The notes: generated from the letters alone by a model not told the origin. A stretch of DNA of 52,260 bases from Parietichytrium sp. I65-24A (GCA_012862575.1 BLSF01000123.1:1-52260); one strand, 5' to 3'. Counted from the stretch's first letter, positions 31,097 to 42,242 are shown. Translations and numbers: made by a program.

Positions 31097-32300
31097 TTGC
31101 CATTCGCAGTGTCTTGAACCCTGCTGGGAAGGGATCCTTGCCTTGTTAGTTTGTGTAAACTTGATGCGCGAATGGAGCAGGGCCTACCTCTGCGCCACCC
31201 GTGCGGTTCCTTTTGTCTTTGCTGCATAAGTCGGTATCATAGTGCGGTTATTTACGAACAAACAAGATTTTTCCTGATGAATGAACGAATGATTGATTGA
31301 TTGATTGATTGATTGAATAGCAAGCAAACAAGCACCTTGTTTTTCCCCAGCAGCGCAACCGACTGGCACCGCATTCTTTTCCAACACTTTCGCATGAAGA
31401 GCCCAAACCTAGTCTTTCAGTAGCTCAATGCCAAAGTCTGCGACGCAGGAACCAGAAGTCACGATGTCGCCGTTCGTATCTCATCCATTCGCGAAGCAAC
31501 GCGCGGAACACGTGTCTTGAGCTCTAAAGACAGGTTTTGCGGAAGCGAACTGTGACAGCGCCAAACATGGAAACTGCGGCATGCAACGCAGACGGTAGCA
31601 GATACCACATCGCGACCTAGACCAAAGCACTCAAAAGCAGAATTACAGAGAATTGAACGCCGCGAACCATGGACCACAGCAGCTACTACAAGAGTCGAGA
31701 ATCGTTCAACGAGAACTTCTCATTCAAACAAAGCTCGTCTCCCATTCTTCATGGTCTCGCCGCCAAGCCACGTCTTGGTTCCCGCATCACAGTTGTTCAC
31801 AGCATTCGCCATGTGCGCAAGGCGTTTATCGAGGGTGAGAAATCTCGGACTCGTCGAAATGTTGAACCGGGCAAGATACGAAATTTCACTGTCAACCAGT
31901 CTTTCAAATAAGTGGAGAGTTGGTGGTACTCGAGTACTCCGTCACAGAGTGCGTATTCATTCTAGTGCGCACAATAAAAGGCTGGGGACCCTGCACGATA
32001 TTGTGGCTATCTGCGTGTTTACGAGGACCGCTATGGTGTTGTTGAGAACTAACTTCTTGGTAGATCAGTCGGAGAGCCAACCACGGTGAAGCGAAATAAC
32101 TTGGCTGGGAAGCAGTTGAGGGCGTTGTGTGCGGGCCGCGTCACATTGGAAAGACAGACAGAGACAGAGAGAGAAAGATAGAGAGGGAGCCTTTAGAATT
32201 TCGTGGAAATATACGACTCGGCTTGGGACGCGAGTTGCCAACTTTGAGGAATTCGAAATTTGGGAGGCAGCGGTAGTTGGAATAAGGAGGACCGAGAGAA
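31097..32300. other. Spacer between CFAP20 and the DGQHR gene
   Basis: It holds a TTGA/GATT tetramer run (31287-31317) and one small open frame listed separately (31669-31911). Nothing else was recognised. Confidence 0.65.
31669..31911 (+). CDS. Possible small protein of 80 residues
   Basis: A start codon in a strong context (ACCATGG) opens an 80-residue frame rich in Ser, Arg and Lys, without a recognised domain, signal peptide or membrane segment. It stands alone between CFAP20 and the DGQHR gene on the same strand. A GTGAGA sequence at about 31835 could be a splice donor, but no convincing acceptor exon was found. It may be chance. Confidence 0.25.
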   Translation: MDHSSYYKSRESFNENFSFKQSSSPILHGLAAKPRLGSRITVVHSIRHVRKAFIEGEKSRTRRNVEPGKIRNFTVNQSFK

Positions 32301-33374
32301 ATGTTGAGAAGAGTGGCTCTTGCGGTCTTGCAGCAACTGAATGCAAAGGAGCGCGAGGAGATTGGGCACTCTTTGGCTTCTAAAGCCTTGCAGCAGAATG
32401 CTGCCAAAGTGAGCGAGCTGGAGGGGCTCATCTCCAAGCTCAAAAGTGAGAGCGCAGAATACGCGAGTTTGGCCAGCTCGGCTCGCAACGATGCCAAAGA
32501 AGCAAATGCTCTGGCTAAAGAAGCAAATGAAAAGCTTGAGAATGAGCGGAGATCAGCCATGGACAACAAGAAGCAGCTGGAGAAGGAGGGGCAGCATCCG
32601 ATCTACGGGAAGCTCTTGCTAGACTTTGGCTACAAAAAGGTTTATGCATCCGAGCCGAAAAAGATCGTCAACAAAGTCCTTGTGCCAGTGTGGGAAGGAC
32701 AGCGCATCTTTCGGCCCGAGCGAGCGAAACAGATTGCGAACTTTAAGGCAAAAGACCGGCGATTCGGTTTCCCAGGTGTGATCACTATATTTGACCAGAA
32801 TGAGTATGGGAAGCGCGGAATCGTGGATGGGCAGCATCGCATCGGTGGGCTGGAGATGCTTCTCTCCAAGGCGCACTGGGAAGACAACACGCCAATTCTA
32901 ACGGAGGTGTATATGGTGTCTGAATATCCTGTTCAAGTTCAAGACCTCTTTGTGGAAATCAACAAGGCCCAGCCGATGCTTGACATCGACATGCCCGGCA
33001 TAGCCGGTCACGTCATCAAGGCCGCAATAGACGCTGCTAGCTCGGAGATGGAGTCGCGATACCCGGAAATGTTCAAGCCTACAATGCGCTGCCGGCCGCC
33101 ACACCTGAATGTTGACAAGCTCCGGCAAGAGCTCTTCGAGAGTGATGCCGTGAAGGAGGTAGTCGCAAACGTTGGAAGCGAAGATATCGAAGCCGCAGCC
33201 CGCGCACTTATTTCCTGGTTGGAGGAGCAAAATAGAATGCTCGCGAAACGGGCTCGCGATGACTGGCTCTCCTCGTCCATGGTCAAGCTTAAGAACGAGT
33301 CTACTCTCTTAACCGCGTTGCAAAAGTGCGACAAGAACCAGTTCTATCTAGGCTTGGATCAGTCATGGCTGTGA
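32301..33374 (+). CDS. DGQHR-motif protein with N-terminal coiled coil (DndB/ParB-like fold)
   Basis: The protein has 357 residues in one exon. Residues about 12-95 form an Ala/Glu/Lys-rich coiled coil. The globular part contains IVDGQHR (174-180), the signature of the DGQHR family, and downstream QDLFVEINKAQP (214-225), which matches the family's conserved F-x-x-I-N step. DGQHR proteins are best known from bacteria, where DndB controls the DNA phosphorothioation genes; the fold is related to ParB/sulfiredoxin. No dndA, C, D or E partner is nearby, so that job cannot be assumed. The coiled coil is not usual for DndB. A nucleic-acid-related role is likely at most. Origin by transfer from bacteria is possible. 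Confidence 0.75.
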   Translation: MLRRVALAVLQQLNAKEREEIGHSLASKALQQNAAKVSELEGLISKLKSESAEYASLASSARNDAKEANALAKEANEKLENERRSAMDNKKQLEKEGQHPIYGKLLLDFGYKKVYASEPKKIVNKVLVPVWEGQRIFRPERAKQIANFKAKDRRFGFPGVITIFDQNEYGKRGIVDGQHRIGGLEMLLSKAHWEDNTPILTEVYMVSEYPVQVQDLFVEINKAQPMLDIDMPGIAGHVIKAAIDAASSEMESRYPEMFKPTMRCRPPHLNVDKLRQELFESDAVKEVVANVGSEDIEAAARALISWLEEQNRMLAKRARDDWLSSSMVKLKNESTLLTALQKCDKNQFYLGLDQSWL

Positions 33375-33642
33375 GTCATCCATTCGGCGTGAGAGTGGTG
33401 ATCATCAAAGTACTCCAACAACTCTGTCATATCAGTAGTCTTTTTTGGCGGCCAGCCTTGGTCTTCAACTGCTCTGGTGACTCTTTAGAATTTAAACTTC
33501 TCTCGCTGCGGACGTCTTGCATGGAATTTGCACCTCGTAATGACTGATTGGTGGTATCGGCTTTCTCAATTTCTAGCTCACAGAATTCCTGCATTTCGAG
33601 AGAATCCTAGATTTTGAATTATAATTCTGCTGATTGGCAACA

Positions 33643-34014
33643 TCAGAATGAATAAGGTGATAATCGACGGCGAACTGACAGTGGACTCCAAGCGAATTCG
33701 TCTTCCTCTAGCTTGCCAATCCACTTGACCTCCACTTTGAAGTCCCGCGTCTCTGAAATCCCCTGAAGTGAATCCTCAAAGATTCTGACTGGCAGTGAAC
33801 CAGTAATCTTTCTCCATCCAGTTGTACAAATATTTTGGCAGAAAATCTGGAGGCAGTAATAAATTAGATATTTGTAGTAGACACTTTCTCGCTGCAACCT
33901 TTGAGACACGAGTACTCCTTCGTTTTCCAGTGAACGACTCTGCGCGCGGCCCCATTCCACAGCTTTCTCACATTCCAACTCGCATGCTTCACCAAACCCT
34001 TCCATCACTTCCAT
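33643..34014 (-). CDS. Possible small protein of 123 residues
   Basis: An ATG-started frame reads convergently toward the DGQHR gene. The sequence is of ordinary composition, with a Glu-rich N-terminus, a Tyr/Cys-rich middle (about 46-62) and a basic C-terminus, but no family was recognised. Position and length are compatible with a small gene or chance. Confidence 0.25.
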   Translation of the reverse strand: MEVMEGFGEACELECEKAVEWGRAQSRSLENEGVLVSQRLQRESVYYKYLIYYCLQIFCQNICTTGWRKITGSLPVRIFEDSLQGISETRDFKVEVKWIGKLEEDEFAWSPLSVRRRLSPYSF

Positions 34015-34791
34015 CCCACCATGTGTGTGTAATATAAGTATGGCATGTATGTATGTATGGAAGTAACAAAGGCCCCTTTGTTGATTTGGGACATTTAGGG
34101 CGCGAATAGCTGCACTCGTGTATGGAGATTAGAATGGGAATGGTTAGGTTAGAAATCAGTAACAATTTGGTGTGATTGATTAGTAGAGTTTTCGATGTGC
34201 CAGTGGGTAGGCCGGAGGGTAAGGCGGCTAACTAGCATTTAGTAAGCAGGTTGGGTAGAGCAAATTAATTAATCGTTTCTGTAAGACTACTTGTCTATTC
34301 AAGCACTGGTATACATTTATACTAAAACGATAGTGCATGACCTACCGGAAACAATATGTATTCCCCATTACACGGAACAATAGTCCCGACGTAATATCAT
34401 TTAGTAGATTTCCTAGAAAACGTTACATCTATCGTTTTGGATAGACAGCGTTACACTTCCATTAGCGCGCTGAGGAAAACTCGTTTCTTCTACTCGTTTC
34501 TTACGGAAACCAGTAGTCCCCTGGGTATCCGCGACCTTACTAACCTCTATAGTTTCCCCTATCACTGAAATCCTCCAGTCCTATGCAAAACCGTAGGAGT
34601 AATACAGCGAATCTCCTCCCTTCTTCAAAGGAAAGAAGAAGGAAAAAGTGTCCTCGCGCACAGGGAAAGAAGAAGGAAAGCTCGCACAAGCACCGCCTGT
34701 CGCGTATAGTAGACTGCTAGCAGGAGGTGCTAATCATCTCTGGCCCCAACCTAAGGCACACGGCAAGTCGGTCGGAGGGATCTGCTCACAT

Positions 34792-34813
34792 ATATATATA
34801 TATATATATATAT
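34792..34813. repeat. TA dinucleotide run
   Basis: Eleven TA units, about 470 nt upstream of the CCDC6-like gene. Confidence 0.95.
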
Positions 34814-35025
34814 CCCAAAGGGGTGCGCGCTAGGTGTGGGGAAAGGGTCCTCGCAGTGGGTGTGCGGAACGCGCCTGGCTTGCCGAATGCTTGCGGATTG
34901 TTCCGATTGTTCCTGATAAGCCGTTCGGGGAAAAGGCGGTGGCATTGCAACTCTTCTCTTTGTGTGTGTATGTTTGAGAGTGTGTGTTGTCTTGTCTTCC
35001 GAAGCTGGACTCCTTTGCACTTTGG

Positions 35026-35234
35026 AATTTGAGGATTTGATAATTTGAGGATTTGATAATTTGAGGATTTGAGGATCTGATAATTCGAGGATTTGATAAT
35101 TTGAGGATTTGAGGATCTGATAATTTGAGGATTTGATAATTTGAGGATTTGAGAATTCGAGAATTTGAGGATCTGAGAATTTGAGTATTTGAGGATCGGA
35201 TAATTTTGAGGATTTGAGGATTTGAGAACTTGAG
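35026..35234 (+). repeat. Octamer array of about 26 units, RATTTGAK type
   Basis: Units AATTTGAG, GATTTGAG, GATTTGAT, GATCTGAT and close variants follow one another with 8-nt period (one 9-nt unit). The array ends 49 nt before the ATG of the CCDC6-like gene and is in sense orientation. Confidence 0.95.
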
Positions 35235-35283
35235 TTCGCAGGTTGAGGGACTGAGAGATCTTGAAATATTGGGTTGGCGCAAG

Positions 35284-35937
35284 ATGGGCAAAGACGAAGT
35301 TGCACAATTGCAGGAGGAGCTGGTCGCCGAGCAGAGGAAGAATGCGGCGTTGAACGCCGAGCTGCACAAGCATCGTGATTTGCTGGCGCGCAACTCTCTC
35401 GAGTCGGAGGCCGAGGAGGAGTTCATTATTAATAAGCTCACAAAGAAGTTGCAGCAGCTTGTGGTCGAGAAAGAGCGACTGGCTTTGGAAGTGGAGCGGG
35501 AGGAGGAGCTGATCTCCAACACGCTGCAGAAGCAGCTGGCGCAGCTTCGAAAGGACAAGGTCGATCTCGAGAACCAGATGGAACAGGAGCAGGAGTGCAT
35601 GGTGAACAAGTTGCAGCGACAGGTTTCCGTGTTGGAGAAACAGATGAGTGATGTGCACTCCAGGCGCGTTGATGAGCAAAGCGGTCTCAACGCGTTCCTT
35701 GAGGAATGCATTGCGGAGTGTGATAGCGCACTCACGCCAACTGCAGAGTCCGCGAGTTCTGAGCGTTATCACGCCGCGCTTGCTGGACTGAAGAAAAAGC
35801 TTGAAAGGCAGCGCTCCCGGAAACACTCTTCGAGCGTGTCTTCCCTCAACTCTTACTCATCCACCAACTCGATGCACTCGCTCTCCTCGCTAAGCCCACG
35901 AAATGCGGCGCACACCAACATGTGTAGCCCACGCTGA
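35284..35937 (+). CDS. CCDC6-like coiled-coil protein
   Basis: The protein has 217 residues from the ATG at 35284; the frame is open for 18 further codons upstream, but those are coded next to the repeat array. Residues about 5-130 are a continuous coiled coil with three copies of the CCDC6 unit: EEEFIINKLTKKLQQL, EEELISNTLQKQLAQL and QEQECMVNKLQRQVSVL. This spacing of E-x-E/Q-F/C-x-x-N-K/T-L is the hallmark of the CCDC6 family (PF09755). The tail is Ser-rich, typical of regulated disorder. CCDC6 proteins are scaffold-like; in animals one is a checkpoint-related protein, but that function should not be carried over. Its 3' end is 131 nt from the convergent EF-hand gene. Confidence 0.85.
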   Translation: MGKDEVAQLQEELVAEQRKNAALNAELHKHRDLLARNSLESEAEEEFIINKLTKKLQQLVVEKERLALEVEREEELISNTLQKQLAQLRKDKVDLENQMEQEQECMVNKLQRQVSVLEKQMSDVHSRRVDEQSGLNAFLEECIAECDSALTPTAESASSERYHAALAGLKKKLERQRSRKHSSSVSSLNSYSSTNSMHSLSSLSPRNAAHTNMCSPR

Positions 35938-36068
35938 TTGCTACGCTTTTCTTTTCTTTTTCGATACCGACGCGCCTTCTTGGTTGCTCTATGTTTTTCT
36001 TTCTTTCTTTCTTTTTCACAAATATAGTAAGAACATGTGGATAAAATGTATTTCTTTTTCTCTCTTCT

Positions 36069-39000
36069 TTACATGTCCTGCTCTTTCGCAACAGAGACGG
36101 AAAATGCCACCTTGGTTTGCAGCCGTTTCCTCATGTCACTAAAATGCATGAGCTGCTGCCTCGCATGGCGTAGTCTGTGGCTGTGCATGGCAAAGTGCGT
36201 TGTCCCGGGGGAACTTGTATAGTCTGGCTTTGACCATCCTTCCTGCTGATCATCGTAAGATCTTGCGCTGTGCTCAGGAGTTGCGCCACTAAACTCTTCA
36301 CGGTGGTCGGTCTGAATGCCATCTCCTCCGAGTCCCCGGATGGCAAGCTTTCCACCCTCGCTGTCTGGTTTGAACTGAAAGTTGACCTTTTGCGACTCTA
36401 CAAAGCAAGGAACATCTTCTTCTTCTGTGGCCACAACCGGATCATATTTTCGACTGTATCCCTGCCGAAATTGTGGAGGAACAGATGCTTCAGAGCGTTG
36501 TAAGAACTCGACCGGCTTGAGTTCTTTGGGGCCGGCTACTCTGCCTTTGTAAAAGTTGATCGTAGCATCTTGGATTGCCGAGCGAACCTTGGAAATACTC
36601 AAAATCATCTCATCCTTGGAAAGCGGGCTCTTTGCATTTACCGGAGCTGATGGGGGAGCCGACGGGCTGTACAGCTTGTCCGGATTAAAGGGCGGGGGAG
36701 GTCCAGATGGAGCTTTCTCACCCCTCAGCAAATCCTCTCCGCCATCACCTAGAGGCTTTTGCTTGCTTCTAGACTTAGCGCGCGAGCGTTGCTTCGCCTT
36801 TTTTGTTCTCCTTCGCTTTTCCCACGGAGGGCGACCTCCTTTGCGAAACATCTCGCGGAGGTCTTCGTCCATAGTATCACTCCCGCTCGTATAATCGCTT
36901 TCCAGGTCATCGAGCTCCGAAAATTCGGACGAGGAATCGGAGTCAGCGGGAACTTCGTCATCGGAGCTTTCAGATTCCGAGCTGCTTGCTGGTTCTTTGG
37001 CTCTACCTCTACCTCTTCTCTTCTTATTTCGTGCGTTCGTGGCTGCTAGAAGACGCTCCGCTTCTCGGAGTCGCGCTGAAAGCCGTTTGATCTCCTCCAG
37101 TTCACCAAGTCTTGCCCGCTCGTAAACGCGATCTGATCCCCTTCCAAGAGATAGACTGTCATCGCTTTCTGGCGAAGCGGGTCGTGGTAGTGTCTGCTCT
37201 GCAAATGATATGGCTCTCGCTGAAGAAGGAACTTCTTCAGGTTTTGCCGGAAGTATGCTGTCAAAAGCCCGAAGAAGGTCTTTGAATGTCAAGTAGCCGC
37301 TCCCATAACCGCTGGGCAGCTTGAGGCCAGCTTGCTGGATAACTTCATCGGGCTGAGGTTGCACAAAAACACCAGCGAACGAGGCGAGCTCCTCGATAAT
37401 TCTGCAAGCGTCGGTGACAGTAATTAGGCCATCATTGTTCCAGTCTCGCGAGTGGAAAGCGTTTAAGAGCGCTTTGTATCGCGGTTTCAGTTGTTCTGGG
37501 TTGATGTCTGTTAAATAATCCGACTTGATGAGAGAGGGATGGCGATCAAAGTCATTTGCAAGTCGCATTCTAGCACCCAAGAGCTGAATGCTTTCGTCTG
37601 CATCATTCGGAAGTGGAGGAAGATGTTGGTCCATGAGATCATCCCTCGCATATTGCGAAAGCTTGGCCGCAACGATTCTTTTCATTGCTTGTATGTCGTT
37701 ACCCTGGGTTTCTTTTAGGGAGCTTTCGGACCTCCTTTCTCCCGTCTCCAGGCGTTTTTCAAGCTCCAGCATGGCTACCTCTAGGTCACCAGAAACGTCG
37801 GCAATCTCTGGGGCATGGTTGTAAGGATTTCTTGTTAGTTTTTGTGGCCGCACGATGATTCGGTCGACTTTATAAAAGTCTGCGACTTGGTCGTCAAAGC
37901 GGGATTCAGATCCAGATGAATGCTCTTCTTCCTCGCTATCGGAGAGGCCCATCAAGCCTTCGATAGGGTCTTCATGGTCTCCTCTTAGGGCTTTTTCGAT
38001 GGCGTCTCCCCTCATTCGAGCTCTCTCTGCTATGTGTCGTATGCGACTCTTGATACTAGAATCTGAGTGCTTGACAGCTTCATCCTTGGCATTGGCTGCC
38101 TCCAGTTCAGACTTGGGCTCCTCTTGGGTTGGTTCAGGTGTCGGCGTTTCTTTGTGTTGGCTATCTTTCTCGATGAATTCCTCTGCAGCAATCTTAAATT
38201 TATACATGGCAGCTTCCAGTTCTGCGCTAACTTGCTCCGCAGACTCTGCGCGACGCCGTCCTTTTGCCCCGTATTCTAGTTCTGAATAAGTTTGACTTGT
38301 TTGCAAATCGATTGACTTCGGGTTTCGTGTCCGTTTTTTCTTCTTCTCCTTCTCCGTCTGGACTTTCTCGTCTAAGCGTTGCAACTTTTTACGGGCAATT
38401 TCCATAGCCAGTTCAGTTCTTCTTGGATCGTAGAGGTGATCTTGTTCGTCCTGTGAAGGTGAGTTTTCCGCCTCGTCACCAGTCAGCTGGTCTCTGCTTT
38501 GCTTGCTGTGACTGCCCTTGCTGTTTTCACTGTGACCGCTGCTGCTGCTGCTGCTACTACTACTTGTGGTGATACTCAGACTAAACCTGCTCTTTCCACC
38601 TGCGGACGCGACTTCTTGGTCGCCGGGGGAAGAAATGATGACTCTTTCATCTTTTTCGTCGTCTTCGTCAATGCCTTCGCCTCCGCTCTGAACGCCCTCT
38701 TCTGACTTGGGCGACGCTTGTTTTGTCAACAACCTTGACTTCCTGCCTCGACGCGCGCTGGCTTCCAGCTCCCGGCTGAGATTTAAAGATGACTGTGCAA
38801 ACTCTTCAACATCTTGGGCGATCAAATCGTCTAAATTCTCGTATTCGCGACGATTAAGTGCACCGGGCCTTCGAACACGTGGGGAAAGAGGTGCAGGCTG
38901 CTTCCAGTCATATCCGCGATCTTCGTAAGCCTGATGAAAAGCTTTGACCTCGGCCTTAATGAGATCAACTTCTGCATCGCTCTCCTCGGACGAAGACTGT

Positions 39001-39221
39001 ACTTCCAACTTATCTTCCTTGGCAGAGTCCACCCACCAGAACTTATCGACGCTTGCTCTGAATCCCAGACAGATTTTTTAGCCAACCGGTCGCAAGCTGT
39101 CAACCCAGCCACTTCAAACTTACTGTTGCTCCTTGGATCTCCTCACTTTTGGTTCGGACGGTTGCGCCGTCCTAAATCTCCTTATCATGCTCGCGATTGT
39201 GCTGCCATCGGACTTGTCCAT
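36069..39221 (-). CDS. Large acidic EF-hand protein, two exons
   Basis: The large frame (to 39057) has no in-frame ATG near its 5' end. A first exon at 39124-39221 solves this: ATG at 39221, 32 codons plus 2 nt, donor GTAAGT, a 66-nt intron (39058-39123) and acceptor TTCAG, giving 1028 residues in frame. The N-terminus then reads SMIRRFRTAQP and, across the splice, KFWWVDS. The rest is acidic, Ser/Glu-rich and disordered, with one canonical EF-hand loop DWNNDGLITVTD near residue 570 and a degenerate partner near 605 (SGYGSGYLTF). Poly-Ser and KKRRGRGR-type basic clusters occur. Calcium binding by one site is likely; function is unknown. A flagellar or centrosomal role would fit the neighbours, but that is conjecture. 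Confidence 0.8.
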
Positions 39222-40294
39222 TCTGAGCACAGATATATAGACAAACTACGAACAAATCTCGTTTACCCCAGCTCCCACCTTTGACCCCAAACTAGTGTCG
39301 CTTCACTCCGCAAACATCCAACTCTCTCTCTCTCTCTCTCTCTCTCTTGCCCAGAGATAACAAATCGCTGTCAGCGATCGAGCCCAGAAGCAAGACGCCG
39401 CACTTTGCACAAAGAGCGCACGCAGACAATCAGAATGCAATTGAGAATGAGAATTCAAATGAGAATTCAAATGCGACTGACAATGACAACAACAATAACA
39501 ATGACAATGACAATTCAAATGACGGACCGCACCAACTGCCCAACCGTGGTTGGGTGACGTCAAAAGAGTTTCAGAGTTTCGAAATTCGCCGCGGACAGAT
39601 TTCCCTTGCGTTTTCTCTCTCCGCGCCGCTACCAAATTCAGACAAAGACCTCCGCGCCCGCGCGCAATTTCGGCCGCCTCGTTTGCAGCTTCGGCAGTTG
39701 CAATCCCGCCCAATCTCCCCGCACATGCACGTAGAACCGGGCCTACGCAGAGCGGCAGACTGGTCCGCGGGGACACTTTTCAGTTACTCGGCTGCTTTTT
39801 GTATTTGAGGCAACTGTGGGGAATGGGGGGTACGCGGACGCCTCTCGCCCTAGAAACGCCGTTTTCCCTCTCTGCCACTTGCCAGTTGCTGACTCGCTTC
39901 TCACCCAATTCAAGTTTTCCTCCGCATTTTACAATTTACCTTAGCATGACAGTTAGTAGTCGCCGATGCCCAACGGGGTAGGGGAGAGGTACGCTTTTCA
40001 AGGTCTACTGGACGGTGTTTAGTAACGCTTGACTATGCAGATGGTACACCGGAGATTAGAGGAACGCTTTTCTTCGCCCTTGCTTCATCTTGTCTCTCTT
40101 GCTTCAAGATGTAACTTTGTTTCTCTTTGACATGATTCGGCAAATTTGGTCTGTCCTTTGTTTACTCTCTGTCGGTGAAATAAGAGGTGCGCGAGGACAC
40201 ATTCTGAGGTGTACAGCCAGGCTTAGTGTGGTCCTACGTGCGAGCAAAGTAACATGCTTGGCTTTGGGCGGAGATAAGGAGCTGAGCTGAGGAG
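39222..40294. other. Divergent spacer between the EF-hand and membrane-protein genes
   Basis: It holds a CT run (39323-39348), ATGAGAATTCAA repeats (about 39446-39470) and AATGACAAC-type repeats (39477-39522). A TATATA box lies at 39232-39237, about 10 nt before the EF-hand ATG. Frames of about 150 codons on both strands are repeat translations. Confidence 0.7.
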
Positions 40295-41851
40295 ATGGAG
40301 CGCAGGAAGATACGAGCTGGGGAGGAACAAGTGCGACGGCGAGAAGAGCTCTTGTCCAATACTGGCAAGAGACTGCTGGCATCTAAGAAGAAGTCCGTAT
40401 GGAGAAGATTGTTTTTGTTTTTGTTGTTGGGATTTGTGTGCTTGTGTGTCGCTTGTTCTGTCGTTGTTGGTGCAAGGACATGGACATGGAACATTGCGGC
40501 GAGAAGTAAAGGAGGCGCTCTGCGAGGTGAGGCGGCAAAGTTCGAAATCGGAAATGAAAGCTCTATGGGCGCTGCTTATCAGAGTATGGCGATATTAGAG
40601 GATGCGCATGCGGGATCGCGAGAAAAGCAAATTCTTGCCGAAGGCTCCACGGTCCGTTTTGAGAGAAGAATGGGGGTGCATGCGCTGACCATAAACGAGA
40701 TGGACATATTCGAGGATCGACGGGCGGCTGTAGTTTTCGTGCATCTCGGAGCGAATTACTTGGCCAATGTTGTGGAAGAAGACGGGCGATTTGTTTATGA
40801 GCTCAGGGAGGATCTTGTGTATAAGCCGAAGAGGTATAACGTGTTGCGGCATGCGGGATCGGTGTATTCGATGGCCAATTATATTGTGTGGGCAAGGACT
40901 CGCGACCCGATCGAGCTGGATGAGTACACTGTGAATCTTGGGCACATTAAAAAAGGCACGGAGCTTGCTTTGGCATACTTTAGCAATGCCTTCGTGCATC
41001 CTCTGGGGGGCGACGCCTCGGAGAGCATTCTGGCCGTTTGGGACGAGCCGTCTCTGATGGCCGGGCTTCACGGACGGCGCTGCGCAAAACTCGGGGGCGC
41101 AGGCTTGGCTCTGGCGGCCATGGCAAGCTACAATAAAATTGAGCCAGGGTTCACGAGCATCGAGACTATGCGGGCGGTCGCAGGGTTCATTCTGTTTATG
41201 CAACGAGAGAACGGAAGCTTTGTCTCCAAGTACTGTGAAAAGGGCGGCAAAGTACTGACGTTTAACTCGTTGTACTATCCGGGCGAGGCAGCTCTTGGCT
41301 TGGTCATGCTTTATGAGGCAACCAAGGAACTTAAACTTTTGCAAGCCGCGCTGAACGCTATCAGGTACCTCTATGACGTGCGAAAAGAACCCGGCAGTAA
41401 GGTGGAGCCGGACCACTGGGCTCTGATAGCCAGCAAGGCAATCATTGCGACGCTGGAAGAGCTTGGGGACGCAGATCGCGCCAAGCAAGCAAAGGAGATG
41501 CTGAGGTTCCACGCAGCTAAGGTGCTCGAGGTCGTGGTGGTGCCGATGCGGGAAACACTGGCGATGGGCTATCCTCGAAACCGTCGGACGACCCCGGTAG
41601 CCACGAGGCTCGAAGGGGCTGTGGCGTCGCTTTCATTTCTGGAGCACGAGGGTGGCGATGCTGCCAAGCTGCTCAAGCTCTGCCGCGCTGTAGTTGAATA
41701 TCTCGTAAAGTCCCAAATCCGTTCGCGAGACGTCAGGAATGGGGGAGTTCCTGAGGCGACAGTAACCGGCAAAGCGAGCGTCCGCATCGACTACGTCCAA
41801 CACGCCATCTCGGGTGTCATGAATAGCTTGGATGTACCAGGCATCTTCTGA
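40295..41851 (+). CDS. Type II membrane protein with probable alpha/alpha-barrel (glycosidase-like) domain
   Basis: The protein has 518 residues in one exon. A strongly basic cytosolic start (about 1-38) is followed by one membrane segment (39-60), giving a type II topology with the bulk in the secretory lumen or outside. The luminal part has helical pairs typical of alpha/alpha toroids: YNVLRHAGSVYSM, GGAGLALAAMA, NGSFVSKY, LYYPGEAALGLVMLYEAT and a DHWALIASKA helix. PGEA and DHW are spaced as in bacterial six-hairpin glycosidase-like proteins of unknown substrate. Acid/base residues were not identified, so enzyme activity is unproven. A Golgi glycan-processing role would fit. It has no functional link to its neighbours. 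Confidence 0.65.
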   Translation: MERRKIRAGEEQVRRREELLSNTGKRLLASKKKSVWRRLFLFLLLGFVCLCVACSVVVGARTWTWNIAARSKGGALRGEAAKFEIGNESSMGAAYQSMAILEDAHAGSREKQILAEGSTVRFERRMGVHALTINEMDIFEDRRAAVVFVHLGANYLANVVEEDGRFVYELREDLVYKPKRYNVLRHAGSVYSMANYIVWARTRDPIELDEYTVNLGHIKKGTELALAYFSNAFVHPLGGDASESILAVWDEPSLMAGLHGRRCAKLGGAGLALAAMASYNKIEPGFTSIETMRAVAGFILFMQRENGSFVSKYCEKGGKVLTFNSLYYPGEAALGLVMLYEATKELKLLQAALNAIRYLYDVRKEPGSKVEPDHWALIASKAIIATLEELGDADRAKQAKEMLRFHAAKVLEVVVVPMRETLAMGYPRNRRTTPVATRLEGAVASLSFLEHEGGDAAKLLKLCRAVVEYLVKSQIRSRDVRNGGVPEATVTGKASVRIDYVQHAISGVMNSLDVPGIF

Positions 41852-42168
41852 CGGCCCGTGGGGCCTCGCATGGGATTTTCCATTGAGTCATCTCGTGTTC
41901 TGATGAGTATCCCCCCAGAGCGTGATGATTGGCCTCAGTGAAGGGCCGTCAAGTTTTCGCTCACTCGCTTTTCCCTACACCATCAATCGTCCTCAATTTT
42001 TCAATGTTTTATTCACGGTCAGAACAACTCTCGTAAAAAATTGATGTTGACTGAGTACTTCAGGGTCACCACAATAAAAGAGTCCTCTGTTACCTCTGTT
42101 GCAGGAAATAGAACTTCAGCTCCCTTGAGTATGCTAACTGCAAGTGCTCATCAAATCAGATGAACAAC

Positions 42169-42242
42169 AAGTGAATACCAGCCCTTTGGTTGATGANAGG
42201 CCAGAAATATGTGAACACCAGCCCTTTGGTTGGTGAAAGCCT
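42169..42242. repeat. Two near-identical copies around an N
   Basis: GTGAA-T/C-ACCAGCCCTTTG units occur on both sides of the undefined base, about 42 nt apart with three differences. This could be a true tandem repeat or two contig ends joined without merging. Confidence 0.7.

Larger units (their letters stand above)
33375..35283. other. Gene-free spacer with octamer field
   Basis: About 1.9 kb. It holds an uncertain minus-strand frame (33643-34014), a TA run at about 34792-34813 and the octamer array at 35026-35234. Between 34080 and 34790 every frame is rich in stops. Confidence 0.65.

Noticed and set aside
34786-35826. Minus-strand frames of 300-346 codons over the CCDC6-like gene
   Set aside because: They read the octamer array in reverse and the antisense of the coiled coil; no family features.
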